Below, piece after piece: positions 28,728-37,597 of a DNA stretch of 64,000 nucleotides. The translations under genes were made by a program, and so were the position numbers. The notes under the pieces were generated by a model, which was not told the origin of the DNA, ran no database searches, and saw only the letters and a program-made list of their open reading frames with translations. The stretch is from contig NZ_VIWX01000006.1 in the NCBI RefSeq assembly GCF_007829955.1, positions 1-64,000 of the forward strand. Direction: 5' to 3'. Each line of letters starts with the position of its first letter. Within the stretch, counting starts at the first letter, position 1. This DNA comes from Saccharopolyspora dendranthemae. Lineage in GTDB: Bacteria; Actinomycetota; Actinomycetes; Mycobacteriales; Pseudonocardiaceae.

Positions 28728-29702
28728 TCAGGCCAGCAGCACGGCCCGCCCGACGATCTCGCGTTGCTCGATGGCGACGTGCGCGTCGGCGGCTCGAGCC
28801 AAGGGGAAGCTCTTCCCGATGGTGGGGGCGATGTGCCCGGCGGACGCTTCGGCCAAGGCCTTGTTGAGCAGATGCAGTCGTTGGCGGCGCGACGTGTACT
28901 GGATTTCGAGCAGCCCCGCGACGGTCACATCACGCCGCTTCGCTTCGTCGGCGTCGATTTCCGCGAAGTCCGAGTCGGATGCTCCGTAGGTGATGATGCG
29001 CGCGCCGTCGTCGACCGCCTGGAACGCCTCCAGCCCGTATCGACCACCGGCTCCGTCGAAAACGACGTCGACGCCACCGGTCAGAGCGCGAACCTTCTCA
29101 GCCCAACCGGCTTCGCCGTAGTCGACGGGTTCGGCTCCCAGCCGGCGCACCAGATCGAGCTTCTGCTCTCCCCTGGCGGCCCCGATGACCTGAGCACCAG
29201 CAGTTTGGGCGAGCTGGATGATGATGGACGCCGCTCCGCCGCCGGCGGCCGTGACGAGGACCCGTTCTCCAGGCCGCACGGCTGCGTGGTCGCAGAGCAG
29301 CATGGCCGTCGTGGCGTCGTGCAGCAGCACCACGGCGGACCGCTCGTCCACACCGTCGGGGATCGCGGCGAGCTCGGTTTCCTCGACGGCGACCAGTTCG
29401 GCGTAGGTTCCGCTGTTCTGCGTGCTGGCGACGACGGTTCGGCCCAGCCATGCGGGATCGACGTTCTCACCCAACGCCACCACTTCTCCGGCCACGCCGT
29501 CTCCGGGGATGTAGGGCGGGTTCATCTCGAAGTACTGCCGACCCCAGCCTTGCCGGAGCCTCGTGTCCAGGAACAGCACGTCCACGGCCGCCATCCGCAC
29601 CAGGACCTGTCCCGGTTTCGGCGTCGGGTCGGGCTTTTCCACCGACGTCAGCACTTCGGGCCCTCCGAATTCGCCGACCTGCACCGCGCGCATCTCGATC
29701 AC
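28728..29702 (-). CDS. Zinc-independent quinone oxidoreductase (MDR family)
   Basis: 324-residue NADPH-dependent medium-chain reductase of the quinone oxidoreductase/zeta-crystallin type. The GroES-like N-terminal half (1-125) lacks the zinc ligands. The nucleotide-binding half carries VLVTAAGGGAASIIIQLAQ (about 147-165) and GAQVIGAARGEQKLDLVRRLG, followed by VDVVFDGAGG. The start is GTG at 29702 with GGAGAG four bases upstream; ATG three codons later is possible. No partner genes are evident. It is convergent with DUF6104. The substrate could be a quinone or an enone. Confidence 0.86.
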   Translation of the reverse strand: MIEMRAVQVGEFGGPEVLTSVEKPDPTPKPGQVLVRMAAVDVLFLDTRLRQGWGRQYFEMNPPYIPGDGVAGEVVALGENVDPAWLGRTVVASTQNSGTYAELVAVEETELAAIPDGVDERSAVVLLHDATTAMLLCDHAAVRPGERVLVTAAGGGAASIIIQLAQTAGAQVIGAARGEQKLDLVRRLGAEPVDYGEAGWAEKVRALTGGVDVVFDGAGGRYGLEAFQAVDDGARIITYGASDSDFAEIDADEAKRRDVTVAGLLEIQYTSRRQRLHLLNKALAEASAGHIAPTIGKSFPLARAADAHVAIEQREIVGRAVLLA

Positions 29703-29818
29703 TCCGCTCTCCGTTGACTCCGGTGAGCCTCCAACTTCGAGTTAACTGGAAGTCAAGCTCTGCGGTGACCATCCGCGGACGGTTGTCGCGAGCGAGGCAG
29801 CCGTGCCACCCGTCGACA

Positions 29819-30601
29819 TCAACCGAGGCGCTGAGCAAAGGTCAGCTGCGTGAGGTACCGCTTGCTGACCACGCCGCCGTGATCCTCGATGTGCCCTTCG
29901 ATGCAGTCCAGCAGCTGCTCGCGCACCGAGTCCGGCATCGTCCGATGATCCGAGTACGTCTTCAGCAGGTCGAGGTACTGGACGCTCGTGTACTGCGCTT
30001 CCCACTCGTACTGGTGAAACTCCGGTGCGCTGAAGCGGCGTGAGCGGTGGAATTCCTCCGATTCCCTCGGGATCTCATCGGGGGTGGGCAGAGACCGCCT
30101 GGGTGCCGCGGTGGGGGCGAAGCACTCGTAGCACTGCCCGGCCTGCGCGAAGAACGAGTCGCTGCCCCCAGCGATGTGGTGCGTGGAGATGACGGCGAGC
30201 GCACCGCGCGGGCGCAGCGCGTCGGCGACCTTCGTCATGCGCTGCTCGGGGTCGAGCCGGTCGAACGAAGTCGCGGCGACGACCAGGTCGAACCCGACGG
30301 GCGGCAGCGGCCACTCCTCGAACGCCTGGACGACCACGCGCGCCGAGTGGTATTCGCCCAGGTTGCGCCGAGCCAACGCCGCCAGCTCCTCGCTCAGCTC
30401 GAGAGCGGTGAGCGCGAATCCGCGGGAAGCCAGCGGCACGCTCGCCTGCCCGGTGCCGCAGCCGATCTCGAGCACTCGCGCGGCCTCACCGACCGCGGCG
30501 GTCAGGACGTCGAACAGCTCCGCCGGGTACCCCGGACGGGACCGGTCGTAGCGCTCGGCGTCCTCGGCGAACGCAGAACGCCCCCGCTCTCCGTCGCTCA
30601 C
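29819..30601 (-). CDS. SAM-dependent methyltransferase
   Basis: 260-residue class I methyltransferase. Motif I is VLEIGCGTGQASVPLASRG (about 44-62). The acidic post-I residue is in ALTALELSEELAALA, and motif II lies around GFDLVVAATSFDRLDPEQ. The C-terminal part (TSVQYLDLLKTYSDHR, LTQLTFAQRLG) follows uncharacterised small-molecule methyltransferases. The start is GTG at 30601. It is an isolated gene between the oxidoreductase and hutI on the same strand; no substrate can be inferred. Confidence 0.85.
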   Translation of the reverse strand: MSDGERGRSAFAEDAERYDRSRPGYPAELFDVLTAAVGEAARVLEIGCGTGQASVPLASRGFALTALELSEELAALARRNLGEYHSARVVVQAFEEWPLPPVGFDLVVAATSFDRLDPEQRMTKVADALRPRGALAVISTHHIAGGSDSFFAQAGQCYECFAPTAAPRRSLPTPDEIPRESEEFHRSRRFSAPEFHQYEWEAQYTSVQYLDLLKTYSDHRTMPDSVREQLLDCIEGHIEDHGGVVSKRYLTQLTFAQRLG

Positions 30602-30655
30602 CGAGCTCTTCCCGAACCGCAGGTCATGAGCGCAGTGTACGAAGCAGCGGCGGTG

Positions 30656-30680
30656 TTGACAGGAAGGTTCCCACGCTCAC
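30656..30680 (-). repeat. 25-bp GGGAACCTTCC repeat, copy 13
   Basis: Reverse orientation, 23 of 25 positions, 12 bases beyond the 3' end of hutI. Confidence 0.78.
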
Positions 30681-30691
30681 GCCTGGTGGCG

Positions 30692-31852
30692 TCAGCGCAC
30701 GCGGTCGCCCTTGCGCCACACCGCGTGGGTGAGGGGAACCCCTGGGCGATAGGCCAGCCACGTGGCGCTGGGGGCGTCGAGCACCTGGAAGTCGGCGCGG
30801 GCGCCTGGACGCAGCACCCCCACCGCACCGTCGCCGGAGTCACGTCGCAACGCTCGGGCACCTCCCCAGGTAGCGGCACGCACGGCCTCGTCCACGCTCA
30901 TCCGCATCTGCAGGACCGCAGTGGTCACGCAGAACGCCATCGATGAGGTGTAGGAGGAGCCGGGGTTGCAATTGCTCGCGAGGGCAACGGTGGCGCCGGC
31001 GTCCAGCAGGGCCCGCGCGTCCGGCAGGGGTTGGCGCGTGGACAGGTCGCACGCGGGCAGCAAGGTCGCCACGGTGCCGGACCCGCCGAGGGCGTCGATG
31101 TCGGAGCGTTCCAGGTGGGTGCAGTGGTCGACGCTGGCCGCATCCAACTCGACCGCCAGTCCGACCCCGGGCCCTGGGCCGAGCTGATTGCCGTGCACTC
31201 GCAGCCCTAGGCCGCGGCGACGGGCCTCGGTCAGCACCCGGCGGGACTGGTCGGCGTCGAAGGCACCTTCCTCGCAGAACACGTCGCACCAGCCGACGTG
31301 GTCGGCGACAGCGTCGAGCATCTCGCCCGACACCAGATCGACGTAGTCCGTCGCGTCGGCGCCCGGGGGGACGAGATGCGCGCCGAGGAAGGTGACCTCG
31401 TCGACGTAATCGGCGGCGATCTTCGCCGCACGCAGCTCGTCGGCCACGGTCAAGCCGTAGCCGGTCTTGGTTTCCAGGCAGGTCGTGCCTTGAGCGGCGG
31501 CCTCGCGGACGTGCCGACGCAGGTTGCGGGCCAGTTCGTCGTCGGTTGCCTGCCGGGTCGCGTTGACGGTGACCGCGATGCCGCCTGCATGGTACGGGCG
31601 GCCGGCCATGCGGTCGGCGAACTCAGCGGTCCGATCGCCTGCGAAGACGAGGTGGGTGTGGCTGTCCACCCATCCGGGCAGGACGGCCCGGCCCTCGACG
31701 TCGAGGTGCTCGTCCGCGTCCGGCGCGTTGCCGGACGGACCCACCCAGACGATCCGGTCACCTTCGAAGACCAGCGCCGCGTCGCCGAAGGTGCCGAGTT
31801 CCGACTCGTTGGTCGTGAGTTCACCAATTCCAGTGATAACAGTGGCTGTCAT
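30692..31852 (-). CDS. hutI: Imidazolonepropionase
   Basis: 386-residue amidohydrolase for the third step of histidine breakdown, opening 4-imidazolone-5-propionate to N-formimino-L-glutamate. The metal motif is PGWVDSHTHLVFAGDR (about 60-75). HGNQLG and ASVDHCTHLE supply further ligands, and ASNCNPGSSYT is the family signature near the last metal Asp. It is the last gene of the hut operon, 14 bases after hutF, and ends at repeat copy 13. Confidence 0.95.
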   Translation of the reverse strand: MTATVITGIGELTTNESELGTFGDAALVFEGDRIVWVGPSGNAPDADEHLDVEGRAVLPGWVDSHTHLVFAGDRTAEFADRMAGRPYHAGGIAVTVNATRQATDDELARNLRRHVREAAAQGTTCLETKTGYGLTVADELRAAKIAADYVDEVTFLGAHLVPPGADATDYVDLVSGEMLDAVADHVGWCDVFCEEGAFDADQSRRVLTEARRRGLGLRVHGNQLGPGPGVGLAVELDAASVDHCTHLERSDIDALGGSGTVATLLPACDLSTRQPLPDARALLDAGATVALASNCNPGSSYTSSMAFCVTTAVLQMRMSVDEAVRAATWGGARALRRDSGDGAVGVLRPGARADFQVLDAPSATWLAYRPGVPLTHAVWRKGDRVR

Positions 31853-31866
31853 CGTTGCCTATTTCC

Positions 31867-33156
31867 TCACGTTCGCAGGCGCGTGATGGATTCGCGCAGT
31901 TCACGGGCGGTGTCGATGGCGGTGTGGGTCCCGTCGACGACAACGCTCCGACCGTCGACGATCACTTCGCGCACGTCGTCTGCACGGGCGACGGCAGGCA
32001 CCGCGTGCGGAGCGACACCGGCGAGACGCGCGGTGTCGAGGTCGATCGCCACGAAGTCCGCACGTGCGCCGACCTCGAGCCGCCCGGCGTCGGGGTGGCC
32101 GATCGAGGCGTGCGCCGTGGCCATCGCGAGCAACTCCTGCGGCCGGTGATGGCCCCGGGTCTCCGTCGCCAAGCGCTGGTAGGACTCGACCGCCTGGCTC
32201 TCGGCGAGGACATCGATCACCGAATGCCCGTCGCTGCCCAGCGACAACGGGCTTCCCGCCACCGCCAGCGCTCCGGCAGGACCGATCCCATCCGCCAGGT
32301 CCGCTTCGGTGGTGGGACACAAGCACACTCCGGTTCCGCTGCCACCCAGCAACGCGACGTCGCCTGCCGCGAGATGAGTGGCGTGCACGGCGGTGACGTT
32401 GTCCCCGAGGGCACCTCGCTCCGCCAGCAGCTGCGACGGGGTTCGTCCGTGCGCGGCCAAGCAGGCGTCGTTCTCCGCGCGCTGTTCCGACAGGTGCAGG
32501 TGCAGGGGAACCTTCCTGTCACTCGCCCACCCGGCGACCTCCTCGATCGCCTCGGCAGGCACGGCCCGAACCGAGTGCACCGCAGCACCCACGAGCACAC
32601 CGTCCGAAGTGAACGTTCCCACGCGCTCCTTCCAACCGGTGGCATCACCGTCGGAGAACCGCCGCTGGACGTCGTCCAGTTCTCGGCCGAAACCACCTGT
32701 CAGGTAACAGGTGTCCAGCATGGTCAGCCGGATGCCGGCGTCGCGAGCGGCTTGCGCAAGAGCGTGACCCATCGCGTTCGGGTCTTCGTAGCGGGAGCCG
32801 CCGGGCGCGTGGTGCACGTAGTGGAACTCGCCAACACCGGTGATCCCGGCCTGCACCATCTCCGCGTAGACCCCGCGCGCGAGCTGGTAGTAGCTGTCGG
32901 GATCGAGTTTCGCCGCGACCCGGTACATCTGTTCCCGCCAGGTCCAGAACGTGCCGCGTCCCGTGTCGCCCCGCAGGGCCCGGTGGAAGGCGTGCGAGTG
33001 CGCGTTGGCCAGGCCCGGCAACACCAATCCGGGCAGTCTGCGCGCACCACCGGGCGGTTCCCCCGACCGAACGGAGGTGATCCGCCCGCCGTCCACCTCG
33101 AACAGCACGTCCTGACGAGGTCCTCCGGGCAACCAAGCCCATTCGCACCAGAACAT
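31867..33156 (-). CDS. hutF: Formimidoylglutamate deiminase
   Basis: 429-residue amidohydrolase that deiminates N-formimino-L-glutamate to N-formyl-L-glutamate, the five-step hut branch. Motifs: PGLANAHSHAFHRALRGDT (metal HxH, about 50), PLHLHLSEQRAEND (about 235), VHATHLAAGD and LSLGSDGHSVID (catalytic Asp). Residues SDRKVPL just before HLHLSEQ are encoded by repeat copy 14. The start at 33156 lies four bases after the preceding gene's stop. HutF implies that a deformylase must finish the pathway; the neighbouring amidohydrolase is the candidate. Confidence 0.93.
   Translation of the reverse strand: MFWCEWAWLPGGPRQDVLFEVDGGRITSVRSGEPPGGARRLPGLVLPGLANAHSHAFHRALRGDTGRGTFWTWREQMYRVAAKLDPDSYYQLARGVYAEMVQAGITGVGEFHYVHHAPGGSRYEDPNAMGHALAQAARDAGIRLTMLDTCYLTGGFGRELDDVQRRFSDGDATGWKERVGTFTSDGVLVGAAVHSVRAVPAEAIEEVAGWASDRKVPLHLHLSEQRAENDACLAAHGRTPSQLLAERGALGDNVTAVHATHLAAGDVALLGGSGTGVCLCPTTEADLADGIGPAGALAVAGSPLSLGSDGHSVIDVLAESQAVESYQRLATETRGHHRPQELLAMATAHASIGHPDAGRLEVGARADFVAIDLDTARLAGVAPHAVPAVARADDVREVIVDGRSVVVDGTHTAIDTARELRESITRLRT
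32498..32522 (+). repeat. 25-bp repeat inside hutF, copy 14
   Basis: Forward orientation on the plus strand, 20 of 25 positions, including an unbroken 17-base right part. The gene reads it on the minus strand as SDRKVPLH. Confidence 0.7.
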
Positions 33157-33160
33157 CCGC

Positions 33161-34345
33161 TCACCCCGCCAGGTCGGTCAGGACGCGGGCCAGGGCATGG
33201 GAACCTTCCTCGCAGTCCTCGACGGTCGCGTGTTCTTCCGGGGCGTGGCTGATGCCCGTCGGATTGCGCACGAACAACATGGCCGTCGGCTTCTCCGCAG
33301 CCAGCACACCCGCGTCGTGGCCCGCCCCGGTGGGCAGGGAGGGAACGTCGTCGAGGACTTCGCACAACCGGTCCCGGAGAGCCGCGTCGAAGTGGACGGT
33401 GTCGCCGAAGGATTCCTCGACGACTTCCACCGAACATCCCTCCTGCGAAGCCAACTCCATCGCCTGCTCGGCCAGGTCCTCCACCATCGCCCGGGCACCG
33501 CGCGGCGCACGAGCGTCCAGGTAGAGGTCCACGGCGGAGGCGATGACGTTGGTTCCGCCCGGGTTGGGCACCAACCTGCCCACGGTGGCGCGGCCGTCCG
33601 CCGTGGCAGCCGCTGCTCGGCGCGCGGCGACGACGAGTTCGGCGGCCGGCAGCATGGGATCCTTTCGGTCATCGATGAGGGTCGCGCCCGCGTGGTTGCC
33701 CTGGCCCCGGAACCGGAACCGCCACCTGCCGTGACCGAGGATCGAATCGGCGACCGCGACGGGGCGGTTCAGGTCGACCAAGCCCTTGCCCTGCTCGACG
33801 TGCAGTTCGACGAAGTGCCCGATGCGTCGAAGGGCACCTTCATCCCGGCCGATGCGCGCCGGGTCCGCACCGAACGAGCCCATCGCTTCGGCTAGCGAGA
33901 TTCCGTCGGTGTCGCGCAGGCGGCGCGCGCGGTCCGCGTCGATGGTTCCCGTCATCAGCCGCGAGCCCAGGCACGGGACGCCGAACCTGCCTCCTTCTTC
34001 CTCCGCGAACACCACCACGGCCAGCGGCCGGCTTGGCTGGAAACCGCGTTCGCGCAGCAGATCCACTGCCTCCAGGGCGCAGACCACACCGAGTGGCCCG
34101 TCAAAGGCACCTCCGCCGGGCACCGAGTCGAGATGGCTGCCGGTGACGACCGCGTCCTCACCTGGTTTCCCCCACCAGGCCCAGAGATTGGTGTTGGCGT
34201 CGGTCTCCACCTCGAGACCGCGGCTCTCGGCCTGTTCGACGAACCATTCGCGCAGGTGTCGCTCGGCGTCGTCGAAGACGTGGCGCGAGTACCCGCCCCG
34301 CCTCCGATCCGCGCCGATCCCGGCGATGGCGTCCAACCCGCTCAT
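33161..34345 (-). CDS. M20 amidohydrolase of the allantoate amidohydrolase type in the hut operon
   Basis: 394-residue Zn-dependent amidohydrolase of the M20 carbamoylase family. Metal and substrate motifs are VVTGSHLDSVPGGGAFDGPL (about 70-90), VVFAEEEGGRFG (about 123-134), FVELHVEQGKGL, and a late His in GISHAPEEH. The name allantoate amidohydrolase comes from homology. Here it sits between hutU and hutF with four-base overlap and near-contact spacing, and HutG is absent. A role as the missing N-formylglutamate deformylase is therefore my inference. The ATG at 34345 overlaps the hutU stop (ATGA). Repeat copy 15 encodes part of its C-terminus. Confidence 0.88.
   Translation of the reverse strand: MSGLDAIAGIGADRRRGGYSRHVFDDAERHLREWFVEQAESRGLEVETDANTNLWAWWGKPGEDAVVTGSHLDSVPGGGAFDGPLGVVCALEAVDLLRERGFQPSRPLAVVVFAEEEGGRFGVPCLGSRLMTGTIDADRARRLRDTDGISLAEAMGSFGADPARIGRDEGALRRIGHFVELHVEQGKGLVDLNRPVAVADSILGHGRWRFRFRGQGNHAGATLIDDRKDPMLPAAELVVAARRAAAATADGRATVGRLVPNPGGTNVIASAVDLYLDARAPRGARAMVEDLAEQAMELASQEGCSVEVVEESFGDTVHFDAALRDRLCEVLDDVPSLPTGAGHDAGVLAAEKPTAMLFVRNPTGISHAPEEHATVEDCEEGSHALARVLTDLAG
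33191..33215 (+). repeat. 25-bp repeat at the 3' end of the amidohydrolase gene, copy 15
   Basis: 19 of 25 positions, with GCATGGGAACCTTCCT intact. It is read by the gene as CEEGSHA, a different frame from copies 14 and 16, 28 bases before the stop codon. Confidence 0.65.
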
Positions 34346-35988
34346 CGACCCACCAGCGGGGTCCGCACGCCGCGTTCCGCAGCGACCTCCTCGGCGCGTT
34401 CGTAACCGGCGTCGACGTGCCGGATCACGCCCATGCCCGGGTCGTTGGTGAGCACCCGCTCGAGCTTGCGCGCGGCGAGCTCGGTGCCGTCGGCGACCGT
34501 GACCTGGCCCGCGTGCAGAGAACGACCCATGCCGACTCCTCCGCCGTGGTGCAGCGACACCCAGGTCGCCCCGGATGCCGTGTTGACCAGCGCGTTGAGC
34601 AGCGGCCAATCGGCGACCGCGTCGGAGGAGTCCGCCATCGCCTCGGTCTCGCGATAGGGGGAGGCGACCGATCCGCAGTCGAGGTGGTCGCGGCCCAGGA
34701 CCACCGGCGCGGCCAGTTCCCCGGAAGCGACCATCTCGTTGAACCGCAGGCCGGCCTGGGCGCGCTCGCCGTAGCCGAGCCAGCAGATCCGGGCCGGAAG
34801 CCCGTGGAAGGGAACCTTCCTGTCAGCGAGCCGCAGCCACCGGGCCAGGTGTTCGTCCTCGCCGAAGAGCTCCAGCACGGCCGCGTCGGTCTTGGCGATG
34901 TCGGCGGGGTCGCCGGACAGCGCGGCCCAGCGGAAGGGTCCCTTGCCCTCGCAGAACAAGGGCCGGATGTAGGCGGGGACGAATCCCGGGTAGGCGAAAG
35001 CGCGCTCGTACCCGCCGAGTTGAGCCTCGCTGCGCAGCGAATTGCCGTAGTCGAAGACCTCGGCGCCTGCGTCGAGGAACCCGACCATTGCTTCGACGTG
35101 CTGGGCCATCGCATCGCGCGCGCGGGTGGTGAACTCGTCGGGTTTGCGAGCGGCGTGGTCGGCCCAGTCCGAGAGTTCGACGTCCAGCGGGAGGTACGAC
35201 AGCGGGTCGTGGGCCGAGGTCTGGTCGGTGACGATGTCGGCCGGCACGCCGCGTCGCAGCAGTTCGGGAAGCAACCGCGCGGCGTTGCCGATGACGGCCA
35301 CCGAGTAGGCGCGACGTTCCCTCTTGGCGGCAACGGCCTTGTCGATGGCGTCGTCGAGGGAGTCGGCGACCTCGTCGAGGTAGCCCTGCTGAGCGCGGCG
35401 GTGGGCGCGTTCTGGATCGCACTCCACGACCAGCGCGGCACCGTCGTTCATGGTGATCGCCAGCGGCTGCGCACCGCCCATGCCGCCCAGCCCTGCCGTG
35501 ATGGTCAGCGTTCCTGCGAGAGTTCCGCCGAAGCGCTTGGTGGCGATGGCGCCGAAGGTCTCGTAGGTGCCTTGGAGGATCCCTTGTGTGCCGATGTAGA
35601 TCCAGGAGCCGGCGGTCATCTGGCCGTACATCATCAGGCCGAGTTCGTCGAGGCGGCGGAACTCCGGCCAGTTCGCCCAGTCGCCGACGAGGTTGGAGTT
35701 GGCGATGAGCACCCGCGGGGCCCACTCGTGGGTGCGAAGCACTCCGACGGGCTTTCCGGACTGCACGAGCAGCGTCTCGTCCTCGCCGAGGGTGGTCAGT
35801 TCCCGCACGATCGCCTGGTAGCAGGCCCAGTTGCGGGCGGCTTTGCCCGTTCCGCCGTAGACGACGAGGTCTTGCGGCCGTTCGGCGACGTCGGGGTCGA
35901 GATTGTTCTGCAGCATCCGCAGCGGCGCTTCGGTGCTCCAGCTGCGCGCGGTCAGCTTCGTGCCGCGTGGGGCGCGCACGTCGGTCAT
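34342..35988 (-). CDS. hutU: Urocanate hydratase
   Basis: 548-residue NAD-dependent urocanase, second step of histidine breakdown. It shows DLVVYGGTGKAARNWACYQA, SGKPVGVLRTHEWAPRVLIA and LPARICWLGYGERAQAGL, with the conserved Cys region that approaches NAD. The stretch RLADRKVPFHG before LPARICW is encoded by repeat copy 16; relatives have a different text there, as I remember. It overlaps hutH upstream and the amidohydrolase downstream by four bases each. Confidence 0.96.
   Translation of the reverse strand: MTDVRAPRGTKLTARSWSTEAPLRMLQNNLDPDVAERPQDLVVYGGTGKAARNWACYQAIVRELTTLGEDETLLVQSGKPVGVLRTHEWAPRVLIANSNLVGDWANWPEFRRLDELGLMMYGQMTAGSWIYIGTQGILQGTYETFGAIATKRFGGTLAGTLTITAGLGGMGGAQPLAITMNDGAALVVECDPERAHRRAQQGYLDEVADSLDDAIDKAVAAKRERRAYSVAVIGNAARLLPELLRRGVPADIVTDQTSAHDPLSYLPLDVELSDWADHAARKPDEFTTRARDAMAQHVEAMVGFLDAGAEVFDYGNSLRSEAQLGGYERAFAYPGFVPAYIRPLFCEGKGPFRWAALSGDPADIAKTDAAVLELFGEDEHLARWLRLADRKVPFHGLPARICWLGYGERAQAGLRFNEMVASGELAAPVVLGRDHLDCGSVASPYRETEAMADSSDAVADWPLLNALVNTASGATWVSLHHGGGVGMGRSLHAGQVTVADGTELAARKLERVLTNDPGMGVIRHVDAGYERAEEVAAERGVRTPLVGR
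34802..34826 (+). repeat. 25-bp repeat inside hutU, copy 16
   Basis: 19 of 25 positions, with GGGAACCTTCCTGTCA intact. It is read on the minus strand as ADRKVPFH, the same frame as in hutF. Confidence 0.65.
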
Positions 35989-37520
35989 CGATTCCTCCCT
36001 GATTCGGCGGCGGCGAGGACGTCACCGCTGCGGATGAGCTGTTCTGCGGCGGCGATCTCGGGGGCGATGTGCCGGTCGGGGCCGGGGCCTGCCACGTCGC
36101 GGCGCAGCAGGTCGCGGACCGCACGGGTGGCGGGGGCTGGTTCCAGCGGGGCGCGCAGGTCGAGTGCTCGGGCTGCGGTGAGCAGTTCGACCGCCAGCAC
36201 CGTGGTCAGTCCGTCGACGGCCCGCCGGAGCTTGCGGGCGGCCGCCCATCCCATGGACACGTGGTCTTCCTGCATCGCGCTGGTCGGGATGGAGTCCACG
36301 GAGGCCGGCACGGCGAGCCGTTTGAGCTCGGAGACGATTCCGGCCTGCGTGTAGTGGGCGATCATGTGCCCGGAATCGACGCCAGGGTCATCGGCGAGGA
36401 AGGCCGGGAGCCCGTGCGAGCGGGCGACGTCGAGCATCCGGTCGGTTCGCCGATCGCAGATGCTGGCCATGTCGGCCATGGCGATGGCCAGGAAGTCCAG
36501 CACGTATCCGAGCGGAGCGCCGTGGAAGTTCCCGTTGGATTCGATCCGGCCGTCAGGCAGCACGACCGGGTTGTCGATGGCCGCGGCGAGCTCGCGGTCG
36601 GCGACGGTTTCCGCGTGGCCGACGGTGTCACGTGCCGCACCGTGGACCTGCGGGGAGCAGCGCAGCGAGTAGGCGTCCTGGACTCGTGGGCAGTCCGGGC
36701 CCCGGTGGCTGGCCACGATCGGTGAATCTGCGAGGAAGGCGGCCATCCTCGCAGCCGAAACCCCCTGCCCGGGGTGGGGGCGGAGAGCTTGCAGGTCTGC
36801 GGCGAAGGGGCGATCGGTGCCCAGCAGGGCTTCGACGCTCATCGCGGCGGTCACATCGGCGACGTCGATGAGGGCGTTGATGTCGCGCAGGGCCAGCACG
36901 AGCATGCCGAGCATGCCGTCGGTGCCGTTGGTGAGCGCGAGGCCCTCCTTCTCCGCCAGGACGACCGGTTCGATTCCGGCTTCTGCGAGCGCTTCGGCGG
37001 CCGGCGTGCGACGGCCGGAGGCGTCGAGGACCTCGCCTTCGCCGGTGAGCGCGAGCGCGACGGCGGCGAGGGGGGCGAGGTCGCCGGAGCAGCCGAGCGA
37101 ACCGTGCTCGTGCACGACGGGAACGATCCCGGCGTTGAGCATCGCGGCCAGGGCTTGGGCGGTTTCGGGCCGGACGCCGGTGTGGCCGGTGGCGATGGTG
37201 TGCAGGCGCAGCAGCATCTGCGCGCGCACGACTTCGGGTTCCACGGGTTCGCCGGCACCTGCGGCGTGGGAGCGGACGAAGGACTGCTGCAAGGCCGCCC
37301 TTCGTTCACTGGGGATGTGGCGCACGGCGAGGGCGCCGAATCCGGTGGAGACCCCGTAGACGGGTCGTTCCTCGGCGGCCAGGGCTTCGATGTGCTTGCG
37401 GGTGGTGACGATGCCTTGTTCGGCGACCTCGCTGAGCCGCACGGCGCTTCCGCTTCGTGCGACGGAGATGACTTGCGCGCGCGAGAGCGGTCTGGGGTCG
37501 ATGAACACCTCGTTGTGCAT
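35985..37520 (-). CDS. hutH: Histidine ammonia-lyase
   Basis: 511-residue lyase that removes ammonia from histidine to give urocanate. The self-made MIO cofactor normally forms from Ala-Ser-Gly; here the triad is Cys144-Ser145-Gly146 in GSLGCSGDLAPL, a variant I recall in actinomycete enzymes. Other family features are YGVSTGFGALAVRHIP and SMGWAAARKLRRAVDGL. It is the first gene of the hut operon, overlaps hutU by four bases, and is divergent from an IclR regulator with 77 bases between. Confidence 0.95.
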   Translation of the reverse strand: MHNEVFIDPRPLSRAQVISVARSGSAVRLSEVAEQGIVTTRKHIEALAAEERPVYGVSTGFGALAVRHIPSERRAALQQSFVRSHAAGAGEPVEPEVVRAQMLLRLHTIATGHTGVRPETAQALAAMLNAGIVPVVHEHGSLGCSGDLAPLAAVALALTGEGEVLDASGRRTPAAEALAEAGIEPVVLAEKEGLALTNGTDGMLGMLVLALRDINALIDVADVTAAMSVEALLGTDRPFAADLQALRPHPGQGVSAARMAAFLADSPIVASHRGPDCPRVQDAYSLRCSPQVHGAARDTVGHAETVADRELAAAIDNPVVLPDGRIESNGNFHGAPLGYVLDFLAIAMADMASICDRRTDRMLDVARSHGLPAFLADDPGVDSGHMIAHYTQAGIVSELKRLAVPASVDSIPTSAMQEDHVSMGWAAARKLRRAVDGLTTVLAVELLTAARALDLRAPLEPAPATRAVRDLLRRDVAGPGPDRHIAPEIAAAEQLIRSGDVLAAAESGRNR

Positions 37521-37574
37521 GTGTCCATCCCAGCTCGCGGAAGCTCCTGGCAGAAGCCCTGATGGAGGGACTTC

Positions 37575-37590
37575 GTCTGAGATGCCAGAC
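37575..37590. promoter_or_regulatory. Candidate IclR operator
   Basis: GTCTG-AGATGC-CAGAC inverted repeat in the 77-base gap between hutH and the IclR gene, eight bases before the IclR GTG. A plausible binding site that would control both genes. Confidence 0.45.
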
Positions 37591-37597
37591 TTCAGGC

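Noticed and set aside
28719..28735. GGGAACCGATC next to the oxidoreductase stop
   Set aside because: Resembles copy 6 but the right part is lost; possibly a decayed copy, not counted.
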